Positions 37,621 to 50,174 of a stretch of DNA of 64,000 nucleotides are shown here, piece after piece. Positions within the stretch are counted from its first letter, which is position 1; each line of letters begins with the position of its first letter. The notes beneath the pieces are model-generated. The model saw only the letters and a list, made by a program, of their open reading frames with translations. It had not been told where the DNA came from and did no database searches. This DNA is from Diadema setosum (Eukaryota; Echinodermata; Echinoidea; Diadematoida; Diadematidae): the NCBI GenBank assembly GCA_033980235.1, contig CM067067.1:3215001-3279000 (forward strand). Direction: 5' to 3'. The translations under genes were made by a program, and so were the position numbers.

Positions 37621-38966
37621 TGTATCTGTCATATAGCAAAAACAAAGTCCATGCCATGTAATACCCTGTAAGTTAGGGTTTAAAAACAATTAAATCTCAT
37701 TACAAACTTCAAAGAAATAGTCAATACACCATGACTTTTGTTAAGAGAGTATGCACACCATAGGAATGTTATAAAATTGGTTGGCTGTAGGCAGCCAAGC
37801 CGGACTCCAGGAGAAGACATCCGATATTTGGGCTCTTCGTCACCATTTCACCGTCCCGCTATCTCGGTGTCTTCCTTCTCTCGCCATCCCCGTCAGTTTG
37901 TCTCCCTCTCTCCTTCAAATGTCGCAATCTGTCGACGGTAGACCAGCTGTAGGGAGAGCACAGGCCCCCAATGCATGGCGTTGCTCATTAGCATGCTACT
38001 CTGCATCAGTAATGTCATTAGCTGGGACTAAGCACTCACCCAGCATTGATTGCAGGCCAAATTAATTTGGATATTGATTTGAGAGAGAGAGACAGGGAGA
38101 GAGGTGGAGAGAGAGAGAGAGAGAGGGATAGGGAGAGAGAGAGAGAGTCTGAGGGACCCGCTGGACGCGTGAAGTAAAGGATGTGTTTGTGTGTGCGCAC
38201 ACGCAGGTTTGTGTGTCTGCGAGAGAGAGACGGAGAGAGAGATAAGTAGAGGGCTGCCTAGGTGGCATGCTTAGCGAGAGTTTGCTTGCACCTTCACTTC
38301 AGTCCTGAGCTCGCTAGCAACCACCCCACTGCTCCTGGGGGCTCTTCCTCTCCTCCTCAACCTCCTTCATCACCACCGTCATCTTCATCCACCCGGTTGT
38401 GCATCTCTCTCTCTCACACTCTCACTAGCCGGTATGCCACTGTCTGCTGCTAAAGGTCTCTATCTTGTTATCGCTATAATCTGTCGGTAGAGGGAACCGA
38501 ATCCATCGCGGTAATTGGGGCATCATTAATTTTTTCTGATGGAAAGCGGTGCATTTGAGCCTGCCCAAGTTCTGTTTAGGTAGTTATGAGCACCAGAGTG
38601 AAGCCTCACTCCAAATAAGAAGACTGTCTTGACTGAATACCGTCTGGTTCCCGACTCAACCATATTTCCTTGTCATCAAGGTTGGGACTGATTAGGATCA
38701 GTTCCCTACCCATGTCTCTGTGACCTGTAAATGACCGTTTGGACTTGGGTCACAAAGTTCAAGTTATTTGCCACATCCTTGCTAATTTTTTATAGCAACT
38801 CGGCAGAGTTTGTGATGAGTTTGGGGGATATGTTCAGCAGTAGCAACCAAATCGATACCCACTGAAGGCTACAAGTAGGTCGTGTTATCGAGGAGTAGAC
38901 TATCGAGATATCTATTTGGTGTGATCGCATCTCAAACCCGTCGTTGTTATTCTTTCTCCTCCACAG
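37621..38966. other. GC-richer non-coding block with GA repeats
   Basis: 37780-38060 is GC-rich with several TAAT-type sites (CATTAGC twice). GA-rich repeats occupy 38081-38147 and 38220-38243, followed by pyrimidine-rich DNA to 38430. This could be a regulatory region upstream of the candidate exon at 38967. I see no protein-coding segment that I trust. Confidence 0.35.
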
Positions 38967-39053
38967 GCCAGAGACAGTTGCCCACCATCAGTCCAACATC
39001 CAGAGATTCCCGTTCTGTTCGTCTTGTCAAAATCATACAGCATCTGATTACCG
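38967..39053 (+). CDS. Candidate 87-bp exon, protein unknown
   Basis: The acceptor is excellent (TTATTCTTTCTCCTCCACAG ending at 38966) and the donor is near-consensus (CCG/GTAAGAG). The 87-bp length is a multiple of three. Two of the three frames are stop-free: one reads PETVAHHQSNIQRF then FCSSCQNHTASDYR, the other QRQLPTISPTSRDSRS then VRLVKIIQHLITG. A 5' UTR exon would also fit. I do not recognise either translation, and no flanking exon fixes the frame. Confidence 0.35.
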
Positions 39054-41103
39054 GTAAGAGCACTCGTCGCTGCCATCCCATGACCCTTTCCATCTCATAT
39101 TCATATCTGCTTCCTCCTCTGATTCGCCCGCCTCATCTTCTCCTCCTCCTCCTGCCTGTAAGTGTTCCTGCCCCAATATTCAGGTTTCAGCCAATTCTAG
39201 CAAATTTACCCCCGCTTCCCTCTTATTCTATACTCGGGGGTTCGATTTCAGCATCTCCAGAAATTTTCCCCGTCTTTGGGTCACATACATCCAGTCTCAT
39301 ATTTCGTGGAAGGTACATCAAACTGAATATGTTTCATAATTAACAGGTGCCTCAAAGGAGACTTTTCGAAATTCTATATGTTTTGAATTTTTGAAAATAC
39401 AAATATGACTGAAGTCATGATCCTCACCCGGGCTCTTGTTATTAGTAACTGCATCATCTGCTGCATGATATGATATAAAATGCTATGAAAGCATATATAA
39501 AAAAATAGAATAACAAATGATATCCAACTTGGATTTACAATGAAATGTTATTAAAATACGATATAATAGTCAGTTAATCAAAATTTAAATTTCACTGAAA
39601 ATGGCAGAGAAATATGATGGGACCTACCTGAAAGCATGCATGTAAAGTGTATGTTCTGCTAGAGATGATATATATATATATATATATATATATACAGTAT
39701 AGAATGTATATATAGAAAAAGATACGTGGCAGAAATACAATTTTGGACCAAACTAAGATAACATTGCAAGTAGTACTTATGAGATACTACAAATACTTCT
39801 CAAATACTAGTATGAGAATGAAGTAAACCACATGCTGCTGTCACATTATTGGTTTTGGTGTTAGCAATATTGGAACAATGGTTCCCTTGAAGTAGTGTAG
39901 TAATGAGATTGAAGCATTTTTAAATTATGTGTTATGATGCTCAGAAGATATAGGGATACAATTTTGTTTGTATTCTTCAGAAAACAGTCACTGACTGTGG
40001 AGGGAAAATTATGTTTTAAATGACTGGAAGTCATACACAATTTTATGCAGTGGGCCTGAAGAAGGATAGAATTTAGAAAAAAAAAAGTAAAACTAAAAAG
40101 AAAATAGTGTGAAAAGATGACTGGTGAACCTTAGGTTTATGATGAGAATGGAGTTTCTTGTAATTTTGTTCCCCCTTGAGGCTAGGGATTATGCAAGTGA
40201 GTTCAGAGATGGCACAGACTTATGTGGTAAATCCCTAATCAGTCAGTGTTGTTTGTCATAGGAAAATTCCAATTTGCTGGGAAAGAAACGCAACACTGGG
40301 GTGAATTATGGAATTATCCCGCTCCAAAACCAGTCTGTCAGTGGCGTTCGTCGCTATCTTCATTCCCCGCTTCCTCTCCCAGCGATGATGCAAAGGTGTG
40401 AAGATTTGGTTTGGGGTTCGTGTTGAGGTGCGATAGAACTTGTAGAGCTTTGGAAACATAGCGCACTTCGCTGTACCATGATGTGTAGAGGTAAAATTCT
40501 CAGTCATCTCTTTATTGGTCATGAGTATTTCAACATTAGTGTGCCGACAACAAATTTTTCACTCTCATATATATTGTACATGTAGTCCTTCATGTCGTGT
40601 ATACTTGTAGGATTTCTACCCCTTTTCTCCCTGAACGAGCCAGTAAAAGAGAAGGTTGGCCATTATAGCTAACTTTTGGCACAGAGACATTTTGACTGCT
40701 ACTCAACTACAACAACAGTAAAAAGAAGAAGAAAAAAAAATTACAAATGCCAGCACCATTGCGTTTTTAGCATACATGTACATGTACCAGCATGAGTAGC
40801 TAGAATTTCAAGTGCACTATTCTGACAATCTATTGACCTGAGTCTCATACTTGTAAATTGAGTTCAGTGTTGTCTCTCCCTCTGAATGGTTGCTTAACAG
40901 GAAGACAAAAATGCCCTCACATTTTCCTATCTCTTGAGTAAGAGTGGAATCTATGCAGTGCAACAAGTGCAATTATCCAGTCATTGTTATACAGGTAACA
41001 TGAATGTAACCAATGTTATAGTTCAGTAACTTTTTATTATGGAGTGTTTTCCAAATTGCCGATCTCACCCCTGCCCCCAACTGCACGCAATGATTTTGAA
41101 GTA
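39054..41103. other. AT-rich non-coding stretch
   Basis: No gene supported. It contains a pyrimidine-rich start, a TA repeat (39668-39694) and A-rich runs near 40076 and 40720. Confidence 0.45.
39668..39694. repeat. (TA)n microsatellite
   Basis: Thirteen or so uninterrupted TA units. Confidence 0.9.
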
Positions 41104-41258
41104 CTGTAAAACTAGGATATCGCGTGCATTTTAATTTTGCGAGAGCCAAGATTGGCAAAATGAGAATGTATGCGAAAAGTTCTGGTCTGCACTATATGCA
41201 CTGAATGCCAGTTGCAATTTATGAAAATTTCATCCTGTGAAAATATCTTGCTTTCCAG
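41104..41258. mobile_element. TA-flanked MITE, CTGTAAAAC-end family
   Basis: Left end CTGTAAAACTAGGATATCGC after TA (41102-41103). Right end is the inverse of CTGGAAAGCAAGATATTTTC before TA (41259-41260). The internal GCATTTTAATTTTGCGA and GAGCCAAGATTGG also occur, inverted or direct, in the element at 53128. Length 155 bp, non-coding. Confidence 0.55.
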
Positions 41259-41260
41259 TA

Positions 41261-42607
41261 GCTTAACAAGCGGTACCAATTGGTGGTAAATACAGATTGC
41301 TTTTCCGTCAGAAATCTTCTCATTTCCCTTCTATTTTTATTTCTTTTATTCCGAGTAAACTTGATAGCATTGAAATATTCACCATTGTTTTTCTTTTCAG
41401 TAATTAATCTGTTAAATTGGAAGAAGAAGGAGGGCATAGAAGTATAAGTCATGGCTCTTATCCAGAGTAAAGTGCATAATGTGTGTATATAATTTGTATA
41501 TGTTACCACAGAAACAGGCAGAGAATAGGGAATGAGGGTGATGCAGAAATCTTTTTAAAGGATAAACCGGAGCTTGAGTTGGATTATTTGGATAAATCCT
41601 GGCCTACTTCCTAGCAGGCTTACATCTTTCAACCTATTTGTGAAAGCTACATTTTTAATGCTCCAAATGCCTAGATGTCATGCACTTTGTCTGAGTTATA
41701 TATATTGATCGGTAGAGTTGCCAAAATACATGTTAAAGATTGAGGTCAGCACCATACTCACCCCCTCCCCATGTTGATTTTGACTGGAGTGCGTTTAAAG
41801 CATACAAAGCACTTGACCTTCCAAATTTCTCCCAATATAGTGCAATTTGTAGCACCAGTCACTCGCTGATCAGGAATCTCTGGGCATTTCCGCCGTATTA
41901 TCAAGCTCACTGCACCAGAAGGCATATATGGCAAGGAATCTCTGTGATTGGAGTAGTGTAATAGGTGCTCTTGGATCCCTATGTAGTCTCTGGACGGAAT
42001 CATGGGCAAAGTGGTGTGCCATTGATCGACCCATTTTGAGGCGACCCATTCTAGCAGTTACTCCCATTCCAAAAAGCCTTTCATTGCCTGGCAGTGGCCA
42101 GAGATTGACCACTGGGCAAAGGGCCGAATGGATTGGCCATGACACATGGCCTTCGGTGATGGATAGTGTGTGATTACGCCCTGATTTATTCCAGGTTTTT
42201 TATTTTCACTGCTTGCTGCTGCCTTAAACCCTTGAGGAAGATCACAGGGAAGATGAGTTCATGCGTGTGTTCTGAGATGTAGTGAAAGTTCCTAGGTACA
42301 GACTTCATTGGGGTCATCTCAGTGGTGTAAGGTACTGATGGATTTGTCTACCTCCCATTCTCTGGAAGCAGGTTCTTACAACTCCAATTCCACATCTAGC
42401 AGAGTTTTTTGCTCAATGCTTTCAATGAAAGTAGATTCTGTAAAAATACCAACTCTGAATCAAATGTCCTGGTGGTGGCCTATTTATCCAAACTGTAAAT
42501 TTGATGTGTGTCATACCAAAATATGCAGAACCATTAGAACAAAAGTAAACAAGAAAAAAATGTCCTGCATTTCATTATCAGGACCAATACTGCACAGGCC
42601 ATTTATG
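41261..42607. other. Non-coding stretch
   Basis: No gene supported. 41860-42175 is GC-richer with short open frames on both strands but no consistent splice sites. Confidence 0.4.
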
Positions 42608-42830
42608 TGATGAGGTCTTTATTTTCATGAATTTTGAGGGTCCGGGTACTATTTGCGAATTTAACAACATGCAAAAATGTTAGCTGTGATCCTGACTCAA
42701 ATGCGACATGCATGCATACATTTCTCTGTTTATTACTGTACTCCCAGATCCCAATTTAACCACTTGCAAAATTGGCGGAAGTCCTGATGCACGAAAAATT
42801 AGACTTGCTAGATATAATTGGCATATATAG
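42608..42830. mobile_element. Decayed MITE, CTGTATAC-end family
   Basis: Internal motifs TTTATTTTCATGAATTTTG, ATTTGCGAATTTAAC and ATTTAACCACTTGCAAAATT, and the right end CTTGCTAGATAT...GGCATATATAG, match 13466-13706. The left terminus is missing or decayed and most CpGs are lost. Confidence 0.45.
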
Positions 42831-42893
42831 TTGTTGATAAAGCTAGTACTATGTCCTGTTATTGACATTATTTTTTAAGGGAAATATAGTTCT

Positions 42894-43018
42894 GGGCCCT
42901 GTTTTATGAAGAGTGAGAATTGATAATCATAAAGTTGATTTCTATCATAAGTCTATGGCAGCCTTTGTGTTAAGGAAATTTAAAATCGATTATATCTTTT
43001 GATAAAACAGGACCCTGG
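42894..43018. mobile_element. ~125-bp palindromic MITE
   Basis: TGGGCCCTGTTTTATGAA at the left is mirrored by the inverse of CAGGGTCCTGTTTTATCAA at the right. The interior also pairs partly (TGATAATCATAAAGTTGATT against AATCGATTATATC). It has no coding capacity and is small enough to fold as a single hairpin. Confidence 0.6.
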
Positions 43019-45536
43019 TATACATTTATAGCCACCCACACTGTCAGTGTGTGTGTGTGTATTTATTATCTAAGAGAGATTAGAGAGAGAAAAAAAAAAT
43101 GTTTAGCTTTGGAGAGAGATATGTAGTAATAGTTGTCTGTGCCCACGATGCGTGTTGAAAATGGGTTTTATGTCACTGTGTGATGAGTCACCAGAAAATA
43201 ATGATCTAATGACTTATTTGCCCAAGAAACCCTTAAAGTAAGATGAAAGCATTGCCATTGCTTCCTGCATGTTGGTTAAGTTTACAATAAATATTTCATA
43301 TCATTATCATTATCAAGTTTGAATGTTCAAATCTATAGTTGCACAGTCTGTGAAATCTCATGTTCACATCCTAAAAATTTTGAAAAAGCTTGTGCAGAGG
43401 GTTGTTTTTCTTTTCTATTTAACTAAAATACCTTACATTTCATTTTGTATGTTTGTCCAAATGTTACTGATAGAATCTGTTAAAACTGATGATGTGATGT
43501 GTTTGAGTCCTGACTAAATCCACTTCCTACTTTGTGGATCATTTGATAAAAATTCAAAACTTTATGTATAAAAGCATGTATTCATCGTAATTTCCATAGT
43601 AAATGTGATCAGTGATAATGACATGTTCAGGGCTACTTTGCTGTATCAAGACATACACGTCTGTATTCCCTGGCTCTTCTTCTTAGGATATCTTTCCAGT
43701 AACACATAAAAATGCCCTTTTAATCACCAGACGAGAAGATCCCAGTTCTAGGTCATGCTAGGGATCCACCTAGCCTTAATAACCTAAGCCTGTTACAGGT
43801 AGAGCTCAAAGTGTTTATGTTCAACGCAATTTTTTTGCATGTCCGTGAGTCATCGATGTGACGAGGAGACCATCAAGGCAAAACACAGGAAACGTCAGGG
43901 ATTCTAAAATACTTATCAATTTTGCCAGATTGCCCCTAAGCCTGTGGTCAAACTCCTAATCGGGCACTTGCTTTTTTAAGTGAGTAAAATTCTCTCCAAA
44001 TCGATGATTTCCCCCAAAGCCACGATTGTGTGCACAAGTATCGCAGGGGATTTGTGCAATACTCATAATGTGCAGTATTTCCATGAGGATATTGTGGGCA
44101 CAGAAAGCAACAACGCCAGAAAGCCCAAGAATGTAGGTTTCTCTGATCATAGAATGATTCAGCTCGGTTTAGAGAGGACATTGATGGCTTACCTGGGAAA
44201 CATGAGGCACATTTTGTCACCTGCTTACATGCAGGGCATGTGCTATGCCCTCGTGAAGGTAGAAAGAAAATAGTACTGACTTACTTCAACAACAAGTTTA
44301 GAGGAGAAATGTACCTGTGTGATGAAAATGCCAACTAGAAGTAATGAAATATTAGTAAAATTAAAAAGAAATAAAAGATGAAATGAGATTTAAATCGATG
44401 GTGAGTGGGGAACCATGGAAGAGCCTTGTTGTGACACATGACAAGCAAATCACTTGCTGAAATAAGGGGATACAGGGTAGCATTTCACTTTTTAACCATG
44501 CATGATTCGGGGGGTAAATTCCTCATTGATTGGTTTGGGGTTTGTTACACCTGATGGGGAAAGTCCCTTGCTGAAATGACAGAACACAGCATAGCATTTC
44601 ACTTTTTAACTGTGTATACATGATTTTGGGCTAAATTCTTCATTGATTAGTTTAAGGTGATGGAAGACTCAGACACTCTAAAGCTCAGTTTATTTAAAAA
44701 TGAGTATTTGTGAGTATGGAGACATAAGTATAGAAATATTTCACATCAGCCTCGGGTTTGCACTGTGGTGCGTAAGTGACAAATTTATTATTCTGATCAT
44801 AAGTTTTCAGGGAATGAAAACTTCAATGCACAATTTAAAGACCACTTTCTGTCACCCATGTCAAACTAGACATATAATTTTGTACCTGATGTCCAATTTG
44901 ACAAGAGCACCGGCTGTTTATATATTTGCAGACCAGATTGTAGATATGCTAGATAATCTGCCAAACTGAGGCTCCTAACTTTTGATTTTGTTGGTTGCAT
45001 GCTTTGTGACTTAGAGTGGGTAGAAATTTCTGATAGTTGAGAATATTTGGCTCAACTATCACACTGGTTAGTTACTTCTGGAGGTTGTGTCTTGGCAGAG
45101 TCTAGCAACTTTCAGTCATCTCAATTGGGAGATGACCCTATTTATGACCCTGTTCTATTCCTAGCCTCTATTCCAGACCATTTTATTAAATACTTTCACT
45201 TCCATTATGTAGGCCTATGTTATCAGAGCACCATGTGCACAATTCATAAAACAGGCTAGTGTAGCCAGGGGTAAATTTCCGCAAACTTTGTCCTAAAAGT
45301 GTGGGTTTTTTGTTTTGTTTTTTTAATGGAATATTAATGCTCAACATCTACCAGTGCATGAAGTAAGGAGTAAAGAAAGCTTTGAAGAAATTTGTTAAAT
45401 ATAGCTGTTTTGAATGTTGTAAATGTATCTGACAATACCTGGTGGACAGATACTGCTTATTTTTAACAAAGACAGTTTGTGGTAATGTGCGAAGACTTGG
45501 ACAACATATTGCTAAACACCCCCATTAGGAGAGAGG

Positions 45537-45572
<36 letters not shown>

Positions 45573-46769
45573 GATAGAATGTTTTGGTATTATGTTTTTG
45601 AGTCATAAAGCAAGCCTTACATCATCGTTGCTACAACATGGCTAATGTTTGAGTCTCTTGTTACAGAGGGAGAAAAGCCAGGTGGCCTTCCAGCACAAAG
45701 CCATTTTGCAGCTAATGTTCCCAGATTTGTCACTGTGGCTCGCTGTTTTCTTTTGTGATGTTTATCCTTGCGCTTAAATTTACTGTGACTAATGTGGCTT
45801 GGCTGTTAAATGCCCTGTAACAGAGTTCCCTATATGTCGTTCATGCTTGTCTAAAACTTTACTTAACGTGGTCGGTCAAGCTCTCTTGATTCTCGGTGGC
45901 TAGCAAAAACCTTTGGTTGAGTGTTCCTCTGAAATCAGCTGTATAGTCAACCAAAGTAGATTTGCACATGGGCATGTATTTTTCCTTGTCCCTCCCTAGC
46001 TCTGTACACATTAACTTTCATAATCCAACTACCCCCCCCCCCCCCCCATTTGCTCCGGTCTCCATTTTCTCCAAGGACTTAGGGTTAGGGTTGTGATGGG
46101 GTTTTAGGTTTATTTTGATGTGAGGATTAGGATTTGTGCGAGGGTTATATTTGTGGGTGGGTGTTATGTTTGGCTTATCATGCAGATATTTCATGGGAGC
46201 AATTGTCGCAGGAGCAAATGTCATGGAACCCCTTATGATATCAGACTATTATGAACAACACCATTTCCATTCTAATCAATCACTCGAGTATTCCTTGGTA
46301 ATTCACAGTGCTGTCCTCCTGTGCATTGATTTACATACTTATGGTTTGACATCTTGTATAGGAGGGGAGTATTAGAATGTATGTGTGTGCTTCTGCGTCT
46401 ACGTCACATGTTTGAATGTACATCCGATTGAAAAACAACAACACTTTTTTATGTTTCAAGTACCAGCCATCACTTTTCCCCTGCCTGAATTCTCTCCGTG
46501 TAAGCTTATTTCGCTTGCATGTTTACTAATTAATGGCAGTGCTCATGACAGTTGGAGCCCAGCTTGTCGGCTGACTTCAAAAATGGTAGGGAGGTTGATT
46601 TGTAAGTGAGGTATACATTTACAAAGCAGCCAGAGACGGTTGGTAGTAAGTAACACTGTACAAAGCAAGCCCACATTTATATAGTGTGCATTAGAGCCGA
46701 AGGTCACATGATATGTGTATATACAGTTGTACAACATTACACATGTGCAGGGATGTTCACTGCTATATA
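43019..46769. other. AT-rich non-coding stretch
   Basis: No gene supported. An imperfect direct repeat of about 114 bp begins at 44453 and 44567 (CTTGCTGAAAT...TAGCATTTCACTTTTTAAC). A GT repeat lies at 45539-45567 and a C16 run at 46032-46047. Confidence 0.45.
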
Positions 46770-46792
46770 CTGTAAAAGTGGAAATTTTCGCG
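46770..46792 (+). repeat. Left terminal inverted repeat of the transposon
   Basis: Begins CTGTAAAAGTGGAAATTTTC and ends GCG. It is identical over 23 bp to the inverse of 50175-50197 and is preceded by TA. Confidence 0.9.
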
Positions 46793-48323
46793 CGAGTAAT
46801 TTTTCGCGCTCGGCCGAGAAAGACGAATTTCGCGTGTTTTTAATTTCGCGGACGACTCCCAGCTCACTGAGCTGCCACGGGATTTGGCAGCATGAACACA
46901 CACACGCATTGTATTGCTGCCCGTGGACAGTACTCTTGTACTACTAGTACTGTAGTAGTTGTGAGTAGCGCTATGATGTTACGATACAAACGGAAGATGT
47001 ATGCTCATGCCATGCTAAACCTAAAGCAAAGATGCGAAAAAAACTACAAATAAGACACAACATGTAGTACAAGTCTACCCCTACAACATACCCACCTTGA
47101 AATCAGGAATTACATGCTACAGTTGTAGTTATTACTAGTACATTTATGATCGATTTCATGTGGCAGTTACTAGTAATCCCGGAGGTGCTACTGCAGTACT
47201 GTAGTACGTAGTGCGAGTAGCATTGCACTACTGAGAACTCCTGTACCGTACCGTACGCATCAGTTCAGTTAGCATATGACACATGACGCAACATGCACAG
47301 TACAGTACGTTCGGTACATGTACGATGTCCTAAGACTCCAATCGTGAGTCTTCATGCGTGCGTACTGACGGTACCGACGCAGTACGCATGGATATGTGCG
47401 TGCGTACTGGTAGCTAGACGAGTGACACGTAGTGTAGAGGCCTACACGAACATGCACGTACGAGTAAACACTGGCAGCCAGGGCCCCCTCTGCTCTCAGA
47501 TCTCGTGCGCACTTTCCTCATGCATTGCTATGCTGCTCTCAACATCCCACGGCCACACCATTTCGACAAAAAAAAAAAAATAGTGATAACAATAAAACAA
47601 TAACAATACCAGTACAGTCAAAAACATATTCCTCTCGCAATCTCGCTCTCTTGTGTCTGCAATTCCGAATCATGCGCTCTCTTGCTTCCCAATTCCTCTC
47701 TCATCTCGTTTTTTTTTTGTCTAGCCATTTCAGATAAAAGGGCTGATCGACAAAATAAAGTTTGCTACCGAAAATTAATTGCAACAATTTTAACCTGTTT
47801 TACTTTCGCTTTGTTTCTTTTATTGCTCCTTTGCCTTTATTTTCTTTTTCTCTATTTTTTATTACTACCATGACATGCGTAATGAATACTAATTATTTTT
47901 GTTTTCAGTGTTTTTATGCTAGCACCTACAATATAATTTTCATTTTTCACGCTGTACTTGATAGTGATACCAATATGATAATGAAAAACAAATCAGGAAA
48001 AAGTAGATAAGTCTAGATAATACTCAGTAGCAGATAATGTAGAGGTACTTACATTTTAATTGAGCTGAAGCTGGATGTCGGAGCCGTCAGTTCATCTGTC
48101 CATCACAATCCCTGATATCAATTTCCTGAAAACCAATGCCCATGACTTGTATGATCTAGACGAATGCGAAACGAGTAATCACAACTTGTCACCACAAGAA
48201 GCCCTATAATAACTGGTAAAAATCCAATGTTTAGAGAAGCAAACAACGATGACACAAAAGCGTCAACTGGGAAAGTCAAACACACAAAACGCATTTACAG
48301 ATGTTTTCTCGACAATCAAGTGA

Positions 48324-49862
48324 TTACTCCTCCCACTCTCCATCCTCCACATCGCTATCATCGCATGCGGGAACGGGAGCTGCTCTCGCTTGGCTGACAG
48401 CCCTGGCAATTCCAGTCAGTGTGAAGCCTTGTTTCACCAACTCCTTCTCGTTGCACATGAGTCCATGAGTGTTTATCAACCACCTTGCGTGGATGGGTTT
48501 GATCGTGGCGGTTCGCAGATCAATTGCAGTCGCGATCTCCTCCGTAGTGCGTCCTTCCTCGACCATCACAGCAACCTTTTCAGCAAACCATCGCTGGAAT
48601 TGATTCCTCATCAGTTGCTTGTACTTTGCGTTTACAGTGGCATCTAGAGGCTGAAACTCATCGGTGCAGCGTGGAGGAACGAAAACACAAGCTGCACCAA
48701 GAGCTTCAACAGCCCTGCTCACTTCTTCCGTGCGATGAGCAGCAAAAACGTCAAAAATGAGAAGAGGAGGTGAAGCTGTTTCTAGTTCCCGTTGAACTCG
48801 CTGCACATAGGGAGAGATGATCGTCTCGACGTAGCGCACCATGGTGTTGGTGGTGCTCCAATGTGAAGGGGAATGCCACACATCCCAATCATCTGGGAAG
48901 TCAACATTAGGATGACACCTGTCCGTTGTCCCTTGGTAGATGATCTGTGGAGGCAACATGTTGCCACTGAGGGTGCACGCAAGCAGTGCCGTGTACTGAC
49001 GTTTGTCATCGATGCCCTTGATTTCAACCTGTTTTCCGCCCTTTTCATTCATCGTCCAGTTGCCGCACGGTATCACCTCCACAGCCGTTTGGTCCCAGTT
49101 AATGATTAGCTCGTCGGGGATACTGAGCTTCCTCACCCGACGTCCAATCCGCCGATGAAACTTGCCGCCAAGAGTTTCGAGATCATCCGGCCTATGCTTG
49201 GCAGCCTTGGTGCCCTTCCTTTTAGTGAAGTTCATCCGCTGAAGGAGTGAACGGGCCCAAGATTTCTCTAGGGTGATTTCACCACCGAAATCCTTCAGCA
49301 GGGGAGGCTCGCATTTTCTGAGGAGACCTTTTGTGGCCGCGATGACGATTGATGTTGAGATCGGGCCCCCACTGTCTCTCAAGGCGGTCACAAATTTTTT
49401 GACTTTCTTGTCACCATCTTCGCCAAGAAGTAACGGCCGTCCTCTGCTCTTCTCCGGCAAGTTGGTGATGGAGTCAGCATCCGCATCTCTCTCCTCATTT
49501 AATTTCAGGAGATACGCCTTCTTCATTCCTCTTACGGTGCTTTCATTCACGGGTCGATTCAATTCCTTACTGTACCTCCTCGCAGCGGCATTGACTCCCA
49601 TTTCCGAAGCGTACCTCCCGATTTTTGCACGCAGATCGCTTGGATAAACACCATACGGCCCTCGCTTTTTCCCCTTGTTTTCCGCTGAGCTACTACATGA
49701 TGACGACGACAACGATCCGGCAGCTGACGCAGATAACGCCTGCACGATGCTGTCATTTGCGTTCCGCACCGATGCTGGATCGATTCCGGGAATGCTCGTT
49801 GCCTCAGGAAGCCCAAGCTGTTCCTGCTTTCCTTTCGAAATCGGCTTGAAATATCGAAGCAT
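48324..49862 (-). CDS. pogo/Tigger-like DDE transposase, 512 aa
   Basis: This enzyme would cut and join transposon ends in the nucleus. A basic helix-turn-helix region lies at about residues 66-115 (KRGPYGVYPSDLRAKIGRYA, then NAAARRYSKEL and NESTVRGMKKAYL), the psq/CENP-B type DNA-binding start of this family. A second basic, helical region follows at about 140-245. The catalytic DDE_1-type domain spans about 250-430. Likely metal-binding acids are D257 in INWDQTA, D371 in LLIFDVFAAHR and D407 in FQPLDATVNAKYK, with 35 residues between the last two. The tail is acidic (DDSDVEDGEWEE), and residues 41-60 are Ser/Ala-rich. The ATG at 49862 is the first after an in-frame TAA 27 bp upstream, and a TATAAAAA lies about 60 bp upstream. 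There are no frameshifts, stops or introns. The family is confident; the exact subfamily is not. Confidence 0.93.
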   Translation of the reverse strand: MLRYFKPISKGKQEQLGLPEATSIPGIDPASVRNANDSIVQALSASAAGSLSSSSCSSSAENKGKKRGPYGVYPSDLRAKIGRYASEMGVNAAARRYSKELNRPVNESTVRGMKKAYLLKLNEERDADADSITNLPEKSRGRPLLLGEDGDKKVKKFVTALRDSGGPISTSIVIAATKGLLRKCEPPLLKDFGGEITLEKSWARSLLQRMNFTKRKGTKAAKHRPDDLETLGGKFHRRIGRRVRKLSIPDELIINWDQTAVEVIPCGNWTMNEKGGKQVEIKGIDDKRQYTALLACTLSGNMLPPQIIYQGTTDRCHPNVDFPDDWDVWHSPSHWSTTNTMVRYVETIISPYVQRVQRELETASPPLLIFDVFAAHRTEEVSRAVEALGAACVFVPPRCTDEFQPLDATVNAKYKQLMRNQFQRWFAEKVAVMVEEGRTTEEIATAIDLRTATIKPIHARWLINTHGLMCNEKELVKQGFTLTGIARAVSQARAAPVPACDDSDVEDGEWEE

Positions 49863-49920
49863 GACGGTGCCAAAGAAGTTTAACGATTAATCTTGCAATT
49901 AACGCTGAATTCTGATGAAA

Positions 49921-49928
49921 TTTTTATA
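49921..49928 (-). promoter_or_regulatory. Candidate TATA box of the transposase gene
   Basis: TATAAAAA-type sequence on the minus strand about 60 bp before the start codon and about 270 bp inside the right end of the transposon. Position and sequence fit a core promoter; there is no other evidence. Confidence 0.4.
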
Positions 49929-50174
49929 CGAAAATCCGAGTGATATACTGAGTACTAACGGTAACTCAACCCGACGAAATCCCGACATGTACGTGTGTGG
50001 TCCGTGACAAGTGCAATCCAAGCGCGCATCGGTATGTGCTAGAGCAAGTGCAAAAATGTATCAAAATTATTGGGTGCATTCCGCGCGCGCACAAATCTAA
50101 CACGCAGATATATTCGCGCGCTTTTATTTTCGCGCTGATGACCGGTTGCGCGAAATGCGCGAAAATTTCCACAC

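Noticed and set aside
46080..46094. TTAGGGTTAGGGTT, telomere-like
   Set aside because: Only two units; too short to call interstitial telomeric repeat.
47293..47583. 96-codon plus-strand frame inside the transposon
   Set aside because: It runs through the GTAC-rich segment opposite to the transposase, has no recognisable domain, and ends in a poly-A tract.
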